Shown: positions 16,976 through 26,049, counted from the stretch's first letter. The stretch: DNA of 64,000 bases from Actinoplanes solisilvae (GCF_003999975.1 NZ_RJAC01000004.1:412197-476196), one strand, 5' to 3'. The notes: generated by a model not told the origin, from the sequence alone. A program made the numbers and translations.

Positions 16976-17777
16976 CGACGCCGGCCCAGATGCTGACGCG
17001 GCTCGGGTCGACCGGCTCGGCATCCCCGTCGGGACGCCAGTCCGACACCAGCGCCACGCCGGGGTCGACCAGCTCGAGACCGTCGAACAGTGCCGTGAAC
17101 TCGTCGCGGTCGCGCGGCCAGATGTCGCTCCGGCCCGAATCGAGCATCCGCCGATAGGCCGCCTGCTCGTGCGGCGGCATGAAGTCGAGCGTGAAATGCG
17201 TGGCGGCGAGGTAGCTTCCCGACGGAAGCTCGTCCACCAACCGTTTCACGAGCCCGCGCGCCGCGCCCGGACCCGGCACGAAATGCAGCACGGCGACCAG
17301 CATCAACGCGACCGGCCGGGACAGATCGAGGGCAGCGCGAAGCTGAGGGGCATCGAGAATCGAGTCGGGATCCCGCAGATCCGCCTCGATGTAGTCGGTG
17401 ACGCCCTCCGGAGTGCTGTTGAGCAGCGCCCGCGCATGGGACATGACGAGCGGGTCGTTGTCGACGTAGAGCACCCGGCTGTCCGGCGCGACACGCTGCG
17501 CCACCTCGTGGGTGTTGTCGGCCGTCGGCAGGCCGGTGCCGACGTCGAGGAATTGCCGGATCCCGGCGTCGGCGGCCAGAAACCGTGTCATGCGGCCGAG
17601 CACGTCACGGTTGGCCCGGACCCCGGCCCGCATCCCGGGAAACATGCGCTCGATCGCGTCGGCGGACTCACGGTCGGCCGCGAAGTTGTCCTTGCCGCCC
17701 AGCCAATAGTTGTAACGCCGAGCAGGATGCGCAACCGACGAGTCGATCGCCGCGGATGTGGACTCCAGCTCGGTCAT
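16962..17777 (-). CDS. SAM-dependent methyltransferase of the Methyltransf_19 (DUF574) family
   Basis: The 271-residue protein has the family opening with PARRYNYWLGGKDNFAADRE and the SAM-binding segment QFLDVGTGLPTADNTHE (motif I, modified). YVDNDPLVMSHARALL follows as the acidic motif II, and then ALMLVAVLHFVP. Such proteins are abundant in streptomycetes and relatives; their substrates are unknown. The ATG at 17777 has GGGGGA 5-6 nt upstream and is preferred over start codons at 17789 and 17795. The stop codon lies inside the tandem array, so the array has grown out of or into this 3' end. Confidence 0.85.
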   Translation of the reverse strand: MTELESTSAAIDSSVAHPARRYNYWLGGKDNFAADRESADAIERMFPGMRAGVRANRDVLGRMTRFLAADAGIRQFLDVGTGLPTADNTHEVAQRVAPDSRVLYVDNDPLVMSHARALLNSTPEGVTDYIEADLRDPDSILDAPQLRAALDLSRPVALMLVAVLHFVPGPGAARGLVKRLVDELPSGSYLAATHFTLDFMPPHEQAAYRRMLDSGRSDIWPRDRDEFTALFDGLELVDPGVALVSDWRPDGDAEPVDPSRVSIWAGVALKP

Positions 17778-17901
17778 GATGTCCCCCATCGACAATCAAA
17801 AATATGGACGGCCATACTGTATAAGGCCGATCAAGACCGGGTACGCCTGTCCGCTTTCGATCACGTCACGAAGCCGGAGGGCCGCGACGGGACCCCCTCC
17901 G

Positions 17902-18050
17902 GCGGTTCTCCACCCGCGCTATCCACTTGCCGCGCGCCAACAAGTCGGTTCTGAACCCGCGGAGCGCCACCCGAGCGGTTCTCCACCCGCGGAACGCCAC
18001 CCGAGCCGTTCTCAACCCGCGCTGCTCACTCGCCGCGCGGCAACGGGAAC
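17902..18050. repeat. Array of about four 30-bp repeats upstream of the methyltransferase gene
   Basis: Units at 17946-17975, 17976-18005 and 18006-18035 follow (C)GGTTCT..ACCCGCGGA.CGCCACCCGAG. A related longer unit starts at 17902. The second half of the first unit (CCCGCGCTATCCACTTGCC) resembles the end of the last. The unit is different from that of the array at 16721. The stretch 17778-17901 holds the methyltransferase leader and nothing else clear. Confidence 0.7.
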
Positions 18051-18060
18051 GTTCGCCACC

Positions 18061-18381
18061 ACCACCGACCTGCAACAGAACGGCACACCCACCGAGGCAC
18101 TGAACACATTGGAAATCGCGGCGGCGCTGGCCGAGAGCATGGTCGATCTGCGCGGTGTCGCCTACGCCCGCAACCGTCAAGCCCTGGTGCTGTGGACGCT
18201 CGGCCGTGTGGACGAATGCCGCACCACCCTCCCGGATTTCGGCGACGACCTGCTCGCCGCCTTCCTCCGAGTGCTCCTGAACAAGGACCGCCTCGAGTTG
18301 CAACGAGTGCTGGCCGCCGCGGGCGCCACCGGAGATCGTGACGTCGAGACGCTCGCCGCGGAAGCGCTCACCGCGCCCTGA
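18061..18381 (+). pseudogene. C-terminal fragment of a TPR-like protein, no start codon
   Basis: About 106 codons read as well-behaved helical protein: a segment ALNTLEIAAALAES followed by AYARNRQALVLWTLGRVDE, which looks like one TPR pair, and a closing LAAEALTAP. No plausible start codon or ribosome binding site precedes it, and upstream the frame runs into the 30-bp repeats. I read it as the surviving end of a lost regulator or TPR gene; an internal ATG at 18139 could still give an 80-residue product. The stretch 18382-18556 contains the AT-rich promoter region of the next gene. Confidence 0.4.
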
Positions 18382-18556
18382 CGCCCCCTCAAATCCCGGG
18401 CGCCCATCACCGGGGTCGGCCAAGGCGATTGTCTCCCTCCCGGGCCACCACTATTTAAGGTTATTTATGGTTCGGGGCTCATCCGCTGCTCCCAGCGAGT
18501 TCGTAGTTGTCGGTACAGCACCACCGAAACCGCCCCACCCGCGAAGGAGCCCCACG

Positions 18557-19306
18557 ATGTATCGGACCCAACGGCGCAAGATGTCCTCGACGACCCGCAA
18601 GGTTGTGCTGGGAGCGTCCGCCGTGGCCCTGGCTGGTGGCGCGTTCGCCGTAGGCACCGGCCTGAGCAGCGCCGGCGAGAACTGCGACGGCCTCGACCAG
18701 GCGCTGCGCCAGAACCTGCAGTTCATCGCCGGTCAGCGTGCCGCCCCCGACGCGCAGTCGGAGGCCCGCATCGCCAACCGCCAGGCCGTGGTCGACCTGA
18801 TCAACCAGCGCCGCGTGGTCGCCGGCTGTACCAAGAACGTCGCCGCCGAGGTCCCCGGCGCTGCCGCCAAGCCCGGCGGAAACAACCAGGCCGGCGGCCA
18901 CAACGGCGCCAACCAGAACGGCGGCGGTCAGAACGGCGGCGGTCAGAACGGCGGCAACCAGGCCGGTGGCGCCACCAAGCCGCCCGCCACCAAACCCCCG
19001 GCGGCCAACCCTCCCGCCGGTAACGCCGGCAACACCGGTAACGCCGGGACCGGCGCGGGCGAGGTTGTCTGCAAGGGCTCCACCGTCACCCTGTCCGGCG
19101 AGGCCGGCGCCCCGTTCGCCTCGAGCGGAACGTTCCCGCTCGGCACCACGCTGAAGGTCACCAACCTGGACAACAACAAGAGCATCACCGTCAAGGTCGA
19201 GACGACCTCCGGAAGCTGCGTGCTGCTGAACAACGCCGCGTTCGAGGAGGTCCGCGAGCCCGGCAAGTTCCTGATCCGCCGGGCCGTCATCGAGCGCGTC
19301 GGCTGA
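18557..19306 (+). CDS. Secreted protein with a Gly/Asn/Gln-rich linker and a DPBB-like C-terminal domain
   Basis: The ATG has AAGGAG 7-8 nt upstream. The 249-residue product has a basic start and a hydrophobic signal sequence (about residues 15-38). A helical domain with two cysteines spans about 44-95, and a low-complexity linker rich in GGQNGG and proline about 105-165. The C-terminal domain (about 168-249) contains FPLGTTLKVTNLDNNKSITV, which resembles the double-psi beta-barrel of RlpA and expansins. The DRGPF-type motif with the catalytic aspartate is replaced by ETTSGSC, so wall binding rather than cleavage is likely. An AT-rich promoter region lies near 18450-18470. A perfect hairpin follows. 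Confidence 0.65.
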   Translation: MYRTQRRKMSSTTRKVVLGASAVALAGGAFAVGTGLSSAGENCDGLDQALRQNLQFIAGQRAAPDAQSEARIANRQAVVDLINQRRVVAGCTKNVAAEVPGAAAKPGGNNQAGGHNGANQNGGGQNGGGQNGGNQAGGATKPPATKPPAANPPAGNAGNTGNAGTGAGEVVCKGSTVTLSGEAGAPFASSGTFPLGTTLKVTNLDNNKSITVKVETTSGSCVLLNNAAFEEVREPGKFLIRRAVIERVG

Positions 19307-19334
19307 CTCGCGCACCAACGTGCACCAAGTGTGC

Positions 19335-19365
19335 GCCCGGCGATCGTCCCTACCGATCGCCGGGC
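19335..19365. terminator. Bidirectional terminator hairpin
   Basis: A perfect 12-bp stem (GCCCGGCGATCG at 19335-19346, complement at 19354-19365) with a 7-nt loop separates two convergent genes. It overlaps the stop codon of the acyl-CoA ligase. Confidence 0.8.
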
Positions 19366-20945
19366 GTCGCCGTGTTCAACGGCATCGCTCGCAACGGAGC
19401 CTTGCGCACCTTGTTGGATCCCGTGCGCGGCAGCCCTTCCACCACCTCGACGTAGACCGGCAGCTTGTATCTGGCCAGCCTCCCGCCGAGGAACGCGCGC
19501 AACTCCCCGACGTCGACTCGTCGGCCCGGTTTCGCCACCACGAACGCGCGCCCTACCTCGCCCCACTTCTCGTCCGGCACGCCGACCACCGCCACCTCGG
19601 CCACGTCGGGATGCTCGAAGATGACCGACTCGACCTCGGCCGGATACACGTTCTCCCCACCGGACACGTACATGTCCTTGAGCCGGTCGACGATGTGGAA
19701 ATGGCCGCTCTCATCCACAAGCGCGACGTCCCCCGACCGGAACCACCCACCGTCCGCGAACGCAGCTTCGGTCGCGGCCTGATCATCCCAGTACCCGGGT
19801 GTGACATTCGGCCCGCGCACGAGAACCTCGCCCGGCTCCCCCACGTCCGCGTCGCTCATATCCGGCCGCGCACATCGCACATCCGCGAAGAAGACCGGCA
19901 CTCCCGCCGACCCGACATGCGCCAGGCTCTCCCGCGCCTCCAGGAACGTCGCCCCCGGCGCGGTCTCCGTGAGCCCATACCCCTGGCAGAAGGTCAAACC
20001 CCTTTCCTGGTACGCCGTGATGAGCGCGGGAGGTACCGAGGCGCCCCCGCTCATCACGCTGCGCACCGACGACAGATCCGCCGACCGCCAGCGCGGCGAC
20101 TGAGCCAACCCCGCGAACATCGCCGCTACCCCGAACATCCATGTCACCCGCTCGGAGGCGATCAGGTCCAGGGCGTTGTCCACATCCCAGCTCGGCATGA
20201 GCACACTGGTCCCGCCCTTGAGGAACGTCGGCAGCAGGCATTGATCGAGCGCCGCCACATGAAACAGCGGCGCCCCGACCAGCCCGACCTCGTCCGCGCC
20301 GACGTCCACCCCCACCAGCAGGTTGAAGCAGTTCCACACGACGTTCCCGTGCGTCAGCACCGCACCTTTGGGCCGTCCCGTGGTCCCCGAGGTGTAGAGA
20401 ATGAACGCGGGCTCATCGAGCCCCACGCTCACCTCGACCTCCCGCCGCATCTCGTCCACAGCCGGCAACGACAGGCCGTCGGCCTTCTTTTCCACAGCCC
20501 TCGTGACCCCTGCGGCGTCCCCAGCACGCGCCGCCGGGAACGGCAAAGCATCCGCGATCGAGTGCAAGGGCACGAGTGCCGCCGCGGTGTTCAGCCCCTC
20601 GGCTGTCCCCGCGCACGACGGAGCGAACACGAGCAGTTTCGTGCCGCTGTGGGCAAGCATGAAGTCGATCTCGGGAGCGGTGAGCCGGAAGTTCAGCGGC
20701 ACAAAGATCCCGCCCAGCAGGTGTGCCGCGAACATCGTTTCGACCAGCCCGGGATGGTTCGGCCCCAGATAAGCCACGCGATCGCTCGGGGCGACGCCTG
20801 CCTTCCGAAATCGGCGGGCGAGCCGAACAACCCGTTCGTACAGTTCGCCATAAGTGACCGAGCGCCCCTCGAAGACAAGCGCCACCCGACCCGGCGACAT
20901 CGCGGCTCGCCTCCCCGGCCAACCGCCCAGACCGGAGTTTCTCAT
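19350..20945 (-). CDS. Acyl-CoA synthetase (AMP-binding, FadD-like)
   Basis: The 531-residue enzyme shows the adenylation-superfamily core motifs in order: YTSGTTGRPKGAV (P-loop), GYGLTETAPGAT, the GGWFRSGDVAL motif, RLKDMYVSGGENVYP (hinge) and the C-terminal lysine region RTGSNKVRK. It activates a carboxylic acid with ATP and CoA in the cytoplasm. It is the last gene of the operon that starts with livK, about 100 nt after the MaoC gene, so it should activate the acid imported by that transporter. The chosen ATG at 20945 precedes MRNSGLGGW. The substrate cannot be read from sequence. Confidence 0.88.
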   Translation of the reverse strand: MRNSGLGGWPGRRAAMSPGRVALVFEGRSVTYGELYERVVRLARRFRKAGVAPSDRVAYLGPNHPGLVETMFAAHLLGGIFVPLNFRLTAPEIDFMLAHSGTKLLVFAPSCAGTAEGLNTAAALVPLHSIADALPFPAARAGDAAGVTRAVEKKADGLSLPAVDEMRREVEVSVGLDEPAFILYTSGTTGRPKGAVLTHGNVVWNCFNLLVGVDVGADEVGLVGAPLFHVAALDQCLLPTFLKGGTSVLMPSWDVDNALDLIASERVTWMFGVAAMFAGLAQSPRWRSADLSSVRSVMSGGASVPPALITAYQERGLTFCQGYGLTETAPGATFLEARESLAHVGSAGVPVFFADVRCARPDMSDADVGEPGEVLVRGPNVTPGYWDDQAATEAAFADGGWFRSGDVALVDESGHFHIVDRLKDMYVSGGENVYPAEVESVIFEHPDVAEVAVVGVPDEKWGEVGRAFVVAKPGRRVDVGELRAFLGGRLARYKLPVYVEVVEGLPRTGSNKVRKAPLRAMPLNTATPGDR

Positions 20946-21048
20946 CTCGACCACACCCAGCACCTCGCGCGCGCCCAAGCGGCAAAGACTTCACCAGGCG
21001 TGCAAGCTGGAAGGAGACCGCTAGCGCGCAGGTTCGGGACGGCCGGGC

Positions 21049-21504
21049 TCATGAGTAATAGCGGTATATCGGACGGGCTACGCACGCCGGCTTGTCGACG
21101 CCGTCGATCTGGACCGTGAAGGTCAGGGCCATCTGGACGCAGCGCGGGGCCACCTCCTCGACGGTGTCCACGGTGGCGGCCAGCCGGATCTTCGAGCCCA
21201 CGCGGACCGGGGTGGGGAAGCGGACCTTGTCGAGGCCGTAGTTGACGCCCATCTTGATGCCGTCGACCTGAAGCAGCTCCGAGAAGAACGGGATCACCAG
21301 CGACAACGTCAGATAGCCGTGGGCGATCGGGCCGCCGAACGGGCCCTTCCCAGCGCGTTCCACGTCGACGTGGATCCACTGATGGTCGCCGGTCGCTTCG
21401 GCGAAAGCGTTCACCCTGTCCTGCGTGACCTCGAGCCACGAGCTGTGCCCGAGGTCCCGGCCGGCGAAGGTCTTGAGCTCGTCCAATCCGCTGACGGTGA
21501 TCAT
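21049..21504 (-). CDS. MaoC-like (R)-specific enoyl-CoA hydratase
   Basis: The 151-residue protein is a single hot-dog domain with the hydratase-2 motif FAEATGDHQWIHVD, then GPIAHGYLTLSL. The Asp and His of this motif are the catalytic pair that adds water across a trans-2-enoyl-CoA. The ATG overlaps the stop of the upstream amidohydrolase gene (ATGA), so the two are translationally coupled. Within the operon it would work between the acyl-CoA ligase and the SDR dehydrogenase. Confidence 0.88.
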   Translation of the reverse strand: MITVSGLDELKTFAGRDLGHSSWLEVTQDRVNAFAEATGDHQWIHVDVERAGKGPFGGPIAHGYLTLSLVIPFFSELLQVDGIKMGVNYGLDKVRFPTPVRVGSKIRLAATVDTVEEVAPRCVQMALTFTVQIDGVDKPACVARPIYRYYS

Positions 21505-22442
21505 GAGGAGTTCTCCTTGTCGTCGGTGAGCCCGGAGGGCCGAAGGTCGTCGGTGAGCCCGGAGGGGCGGGGATCGTCGGTGAGGCCGAGCAGGCGGGCC
21601 GCGTTGTGTTTGAGGATTTTGGGGCGGACCTCGGGCTTGATGTCCAGGGTGGCGAAATCGGCCATCCAGCGGTCGGGGGTGAGCACCGGGTAGTCCGAAC
21701 CGAACAGCACCTTGTCCTGCAACAGGGTGTTGGCGTAACGAACGAGCTGTGGAGGGAAGTATTTCGGCGACCAGCCCGACAAATCTATGTGGACAAGGGG
21801 CTTGTGGGTAGCGACAGCCAACGCCTCGTCCTGCCAGGGGAACGACGGATGCGCGAGAATGATCTTCAGGTCGGGGAAATCCACAGCCACGTCGTCCACA
21901 AGCAGTGGGTTCGAATAGCGCAGACGAACACCGCCACCGCCGCGCACTCCGGCTCCGATCCCGGTCTGCCCGGTGTGGAAAAGTGCGGGAACACCCAGCT
22001 CCTCGATCGTCTCGTAGAGCGGGTACGCGAACCGCTCGTCCGGCGCGAAACCCTGCAGGCTCGGATGAAACTTGAACCCGCGTACGCCGTAGTCGTTCAC
22101 GAGACGCCGGGCCTCGCGGATGCCGGCCCGCCCGCGGTGCGGATCCACAGACGCGAACGGAATGAGCACGTCGCTGTGGACAGCGCAGCCCTCAGCGACC
22201 TCCTCGTTGTGGATACGCGGATGCCCGGTGAGATGCTCGGCGTCCACGGTGAAGACCACCGCGGCCATTCGGCGCTCCCGGTAGTAGCCGGCCATCTGGT
22301 CGATCGTCGGTTGCCGCGGCCCACCCGCCTTGAAGTAGGCCGCCGACGCGCCCAGCAACTCCGGGCTGAGCGACCCCCGCCCGTCCCGCCCCACCTCGCA
22401 ATGCGTATGAACATCAACGGCAACCAGTGGCTCGACGTTCAT
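21501..22442 (-). CDS. Metal-dependent amidohydrolase (ACMSD-like, Amidohydro_2)
   Basis: The 313-residue TIM-barrel protein begins with the metal-binding motif VDVHTHC. Further conserved positions are GFKFHPSLQ, PALFHTGQTG, IILAHPSFPW and FGSDYPVLTPDRW. This matches the decarboxylase/hydrolase branch that includes ACMSD and resorcylate decarboxylases, which act on ring-derived carboxylates. The reaction here is not known: C-C hydrolysis, decarboxylation or lactone opening are all possible. The C-terminus ends in a tandem repeat (LTDDPRPSG, LTDDLRPSG, LTDDKENSS), 27-bp units added after the folded domain. ATGA overlaps exist at both ends. Confidence 0.82.
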   Translation of the reverse strand: MNVEPLVAVDVHTHCEVGRDGRGSLSPELLGASAAYFKAGGPRQPTIDQMAGYYRERRMAAVVFTVDAEHLTGHPRIHNEEVAEGCAVHSDVLIPFASVDPHRGRAGIREARRLVNDYGVRGFKFHPSLQGFAPDERFAYPLYETIEELGVPALFHTGQTGIGAGVRGGGGVRLRYSNPLLVDDVAVDFPDLKIILAHPSFPWQDEALAVATHKPLVHIDLSGWSPKYFPPQLVRYANTLLQDKVLFGSDYPVLTPDRWMADFATLDIKPEVRPKILKHNAARLLGLTDDPRPSGLTDDLRPSGLTDDKENSS

Positions 22443-23398
22443 GACGTCCCTCTGCCCACGCCCAGCCCACCGGAGGACGGCGACGGCGACTCGGCCGGTG
22501 GGTTCGGGGCGGTGATTCCGTAGGTCTCTGTGCTGGGGGCGAAGGTTCGGGGCCACTCGGTGGCTATCGCTTCGGCGGTCCAGCCGCCGTCGGTGAAGGC
22601 CACCGTCTTCTCGGTGGGGTGGGACCACAGGGTCAGGCGGTCGCCGCCTATGCCTATGGCCTGACCGGTGATGTTCTGGGCCTCGTCCGAGGACAGGAAG
22701 ACGATCAGGCCGGTTACGTCGTCGACCGATCCCATTCCCTCGTCGCGGCGCAGCCAGGGTGGGAGCGGGGCGCCTGTGCGTTCTGATTCCTCGATGGCGG
22801 GGGAGAACGCGGGGATCGTCTTCGTCATCTCGGTGGCCGCCACGGGGACGACCGCGTTGACCGTTATGCCGGCTCGGGCCAGTTCGAGCGCCCAGGTGCG
22901 GGCCATCGCGGCGATGCCCGCCTTGGCTGCCGCATAGTTGGTCTGGCCGAAGTTTCCGCGTTGACCGGCCGGGGACGACACCACGATGATGCGTCCACCG
23001 GAACCCTGTGCGCGCATGTGGACAGCGGCGGCCCGTGCACAGGTGAACGTTCCGCGCAGATGCACGTTGATGACCGAATCGAAGTCGTCGTCGGTCATTT
23101 TCCACAGGACCCGGTCGCGCAGGATTCCCGCATTCGTGACCATCACGTCCAGGCGTCCGAATTGTTCGACCGCGGTGTCCACAAGCTGTGAAGCGCTTCC
23201 CGCGTCCCCCACAGCGGCGGTGACCCCGACCGCGCGACCCCCCGAGGCGGTGATCGACCCGACCGCGGATGACACGGCAACCTGGTCGATGTCGTTGACG
23301 ACCACGGCGGCCCCGGCGGCCGCGAGCGCGCGGGCATACCCGAGACCCAGCCCTCGCCCACTACCCGTGACGACGGCGACTTTCCCGGTCAGTCTCAT
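22439..23398 (-). CDS. Short-chain dehydrogenase/reductase (3-hydroxyacyl-CoA dehydrogenase-like)
   Basis: The 319-residue enzyme has the Rossmann motif VVTGSGRGLGLGYA, the NAG motif (VTNAGILRD), a catalytic serine region IIVVSSPAGQRG and the YxxxK pair in NYAAAKAG. The length and the tail after residue 260 resemble the dehydrogenase part of peroxisomal-type multifunctional enzyme 2, which oxidises (3R)-hydroxyacyl-CoA with NAD. That pairs logically with the MaoC hydratase. ATG 23398 has AGGAGA upstream; an in-frame extension to 23551 is rejected because it is the reverse side of livM. The stop overlaps the amidohydrolase start (ATGA). Confidence 0.85.
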   Translation of the reverse strand: MRLTGKVAVVTGSGRGLGLGYARALAAAGAAVVVNDIDQVAVSSAVGSITASGGRAVGVTAAVGDAGSASQLVDTAVEQFGRLDVMVTNAGILRDRVLWKMTDDDFDSVINVHLRGTFTCARAAAVHMRAQGSGGRIIVVSSPAGQRGNFGQTNYAAAKAGIAAMARTWALELARAGITVNAVVPVAATEMTKTIPAFSPAIEESERTGAPLPPWLRRDEGMGSVDDVTGLIVFLSSDEAQNITGQAIGIGGDRLTLWSHPTEKTVAFTDGGWTAEAIATEWPRTFAPSTETYGITAPNPPAESPSPSSGGLGVGRGTS

Positions 23399-24569
23399 CA
23401 CTTCTCCTGTTGATCTCGCGTACGGGGTGGGATCGCCGCGCACGGAACGGCAGGCGCGCCAAGAACGGCAGGCGCGCCAGGAACGGCGACCGCGCCACAA
23501 GAGACGGGCGCGCGTGGGAGGGGAGGGCGGTCTCGGAGGACAGACCCTCATGAGGAGAGGCTGCCTCAGATGGCGGACGCCCGCGAGACGGCCCAGGGGA
23601 TTCTGCGGGCACGCCCGCTTGAGAAGGCCTGCGGATGCGGGAGGACAAGCGATCCAGAGCGGGGACCATGCCGTGGGGCAGGTAGCGGACCGCGACTATC
23701 AGCAACAGGGCGTAGACCGCATACGACAGGACGCTGGGGGCGTACGTCGGCATGCCGGGCTGGGTGCCCAGCGTGTTCAGCACCTGTACCAGCAGGACGA
23801 TCACCGTTGCGCCGACCAGCGGGCCGGTCAGGGTTCCGAGGCCGCCCACCACCGCCATCACCACGAACTCGATCGACAGCAGCACCGGGAACGAACCCGG
23901 CGACAGGTAGCCCAGGTAGAAGGCGTAAACCCCACCGGCCAGCCCCGCGAAGGCCGCTGACAGCGCGAACACGGCCAGCCGATAAGCCCCGACCGGCACT
24001 CCCCCAGCCGCCGCCGCCATCTCGCTCGACGCCGAGGCGCGCAGGCCCCGCCCGGCCCGCGAGCGCACCACGTTGTGCGAGATCAGGAGCACCAGACCCA
24101 GAGCGGCCAACGCGAGGTAGGCGTAGGTGAGGTCGGAGACCGCCTCCCAGCCGCCCACCGAGAACCGCGGGATGCCCTGCAACCCGATCGCCCCGCCCGC
24201 CCACGTCCCTTGACTCAGCAGCGAGAGCAGGATCAGTTGCACGGCCAGGGTCGCGAAGGCCAGGTGGTGTCCCCGCAACCGCAGCAGCGGCGCGCCCAGC
24301 AACACCGCCGCCGCGGCCGCGATCACCGGCGCCGCCAGCAACCCGGCCAACGGTGGCAGGCCGTGCACCGAGAGCAGCCCCGCCCCGTACGCCCCGATCG
24401 CGTAGAACGCCGCCTGCCCGAGCGACACCTGACCGGCGTACCCCATCAGCAGTGACACCCCGACCGTGACCGTCGCCGTCAGACCGAGCAGCACGAACGT
24501 CGCGAGATACCGCGAGGGCAGCAGGGCCGGCACCACCGCCGAGGCAAGCAGGAGGAGGAAGAGCTTCAC
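23361..24569 (-). CDS. livM: Branched-chain amino acid-type ABC transporter permease LivM-like
   Basis: The GTG start at 24569 overlaps the stop of livH (GTGA). Of the 402 residues the first 310 are about ten hydrophobic helices with the LivM motif GYAGQVSLGQAAFYAIGAY. The coupling loop is around RGLRASASSEMAAAAGGVP. The remaining 90 residues are a hydrophilic arginine/serine/proline-rich tail with a short tandem repeat (PFLARLPFLARLPFRARR). That tail is foreign to the family, is encoded by about 18-bp DNA repeats, and overlaps the SDR start by 38 bp. It may be a read-on after loss of an earlier stop codon. Confidence 0.85.
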   Translation of the reverse strand: MKLFLLLLASAVVPALLPSRYLATFVLLGLTATVTVGVSLLMGYAGQVSLGQAAFYAIGAYGAGLLSVHGLPPLAGLLAAPVIAAAAAVLLGAPLLRLRGHHLAFATLAVQLILLSLLSQGTWAGGAIGLQGIPRFSVGGWEAVSDLTYAYLALAALGLVLLISHNVVRSRAGRGLRASASSEMAAAAGGVPVGAYRLAVFALSAAFAGLAGGVYAFYLGYLSPGSFPVLLSIEFVVMAVVGGLGTLTGPLVGATVIVLLVQVLNTLGTQPGMPTYAPSVLSYAVYALLLIVAVRYLPHGMVPALDRLSSRIRRPSQAGVPAESPGPSRGRPPSEAASPHEGLSSETALPSHARPSLVARSPFLARLPFLARLPFRARRSHPVREINRRSDETDRESRRRHG

Positions 24570-25399
24570 GTAGCCTCCCGCACAGCCCCGGCCCGCGCCG
24601 CCTGCACGATCATCACCGCGAGCATGAGCAGCAACGCCACCTCCAGCTGATAGGCCCCGCCCCCGTACCCGGCGATCAACGTCTGCGCCACCCCCAGCAG
24701 CAGCCCGCCGGCCAGGGCGACGAACGGCCGCCGCAGCCCGCCCAGCACCGCCGCCGCGAAGCCGTTGACGATCAGTGCCACGTCGCTGTCGAAGGTCACC
24801 TGCTGCACCGGTGTCGTCAGCACCCCCGCCAGCCCGCCCAGCGCCCCGCCCAGCCCGAAGGCCAGCAGCCCCATCCGCCGGACGTCGATCCCCACAACCC
24901 GGGCCGCGTACGGATTCGACGCGCACGCCGTCAGCGCCTTGCCCAGGTCGGTGCGGGTGAAGAACAGCCCCATCGCCGCGAACACCGGCACGGTCACGCC
25001 CAGAATCAGCAGGTAGTGCGCCTGAACCCCGGCGACGACCCCGCCCAGGCCCGGGAACGACCGCGGTTGATCGCCCCACAGCACGATCTCGACCGCGTAC
25101 GCGAACACGCCCACCCCGACGGTGATGATGAGCGACTGCCCCGGCGACCCCGTCACCAGCAGCCCGACCAGCACCCCGCACAGCGCGGCCACGGCCACCG
25201 CCACCAGCTCGGCCACCCCGTGCGGCAGTCCTCCCGCGAGCAGCGTCGAGGTCAGCATCGCGGCCACCACCGCGAACGCCCCCTGCGCGAAGTTCACGAC
25301 TCCGGTCACCCGATAGATCGCGACCAGCCCGCTGCCGACCAGCGCATACCCCGCGCCGATTCCCAGACCGGTCAGGACGTACGCGAGGAGGTCGCTCAT
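24566..25399 (-). CDS. livH: Branched-chain amino acid-type ABC transporter permease LivH-like
   Basis: This is a 277-residue membrane protein with about eight helices. The LivH signature lies near the N-terminus (GAGYALVGSGLVAIYRVTGV, then NFAQGAF) and the coupling segment reads ASNPYAARVVGID. It forms the transmembrane channel with LivM. The ATG overlaps the stop of livF (ATGA) and its own stop overlaps the livM start, so the subunits are made in fixed proportion. Family members import branched-chain amino acids but also aromatic and other carboxylates. Confidence 0.9.
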   Translation of the reverse strand: MSDLLAYVLTGLGIGAGYALVGSGLVAIYRVTGVVNFAQGAFAVVAAMLTSTLLAGGLPHGVAELVAVAVAALCGVLVGLLVTGSPGQSLIITVGVGVFAYAVEIVLWGDQPRSFPGLGGVVAGVQAHYLLILGVTVPVFAAMGLFFTRTDLGKALTACASNPYAARVVGIDVRRMGLLAFGLGGALGGLAGVLTTPVQQVTFDSDVALIVNGFAAAVLGGLRRPFVALAGGLLLGVAQTLIAGYGGGAYQLEVALLLMLAVMIVQAARAGAVREAT

Positions 25400-26049
25400 C
25401 CGAGATACGCCGTCGCGACTCGGGGGTCCTCCACCAGCGAGCGCGCCGGCCCGGTCACCACGATCCGGCCCGCTTCCAGCACGTACGCCCGTGAGCAGAG
25501 CGACAGGGCGAGCCGGGCGTTCTGCTCGATCAGCAGCACCGCCAGCCCCCGCTCCTCGTGCAGTTCGCGCAGGTGGCCGACGAGCGAGTCGACGACCAGC
25601 GGCGCGAGCCCCAGTGACAGCTCGTCGATCACCAGCACGTCGGGCCGGGCCATCAGCGCCCGCCCGATCGCCACCTGCTGTTGCTGCCCGCCCGAGAGCG
25701 TGCCGGCCACCCGTTTGCGCAGCGGGGTCAGCTCCGGCAGCAGCGCGTAGACGAAGGTCGTGTCGCGCCCCCGCCGCCCGTTGCGCCACCCGCCGAGCCG
25801 CAGGTTGTCGTCCACGCTGAGGTCCGCGAAGACCTCGCGCCCCTCGGGCACCTGGGCGAGCCGCCCCCGCACGACGACCCGCCCCTCGTACGGAACCAGC
25901 CCGGACAACGCCCGCACCAGGGTGGATTTCCCGGCGCCGTTGGCCCCGACGAGCGCCACCATCTCCCCCGCCTCGACGAACAGGCTCACGCCGTCGAGCG
26001 CGGTCGCCCCGTCGTAGCGCACGGTCAGGTCGTCCACCGAGACGATCAC
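25396..26049 (-). CDS. livF: ABC transporter ATP-binding protein LivF-like
   Basis: The GTG start at 26049 overlaps the livG stop. The 217-residue ATPase has Walker A GANGAGKST, a Q-loop region near AQVPEGREVF, the signature GTLSGGQQQQVAIGRAL, Walker B DVLVIDELSLGLAP and the H-loop region LLIEQN (the LivF type, where Gln-Asn replaces the usual H-loop histidine context). It pairs with LivG to drive transport. It is slightly shorter than the usual 233-240 residues of the family. Confidence 0.9.
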   Translation of the reverse strand: MIVSVDDLTVRYDGATALDGVSLFVEAGEMVALVGANGAGKSTLVRALSGLVPYEGRVVVRGRLAQVPEGREVFADLSVDDNLRLGGWRNGRRGRDTTFVYALLPELTPLRKRVAGTLSGGQQQQVAIGRALMARPDVLVIDELSLGLAPLVVDSLVGHLRELHEERGLAVLLIEQNARLALSLCSRAYVLEAGRIVVTGPARSLVEDPRVATAYLG

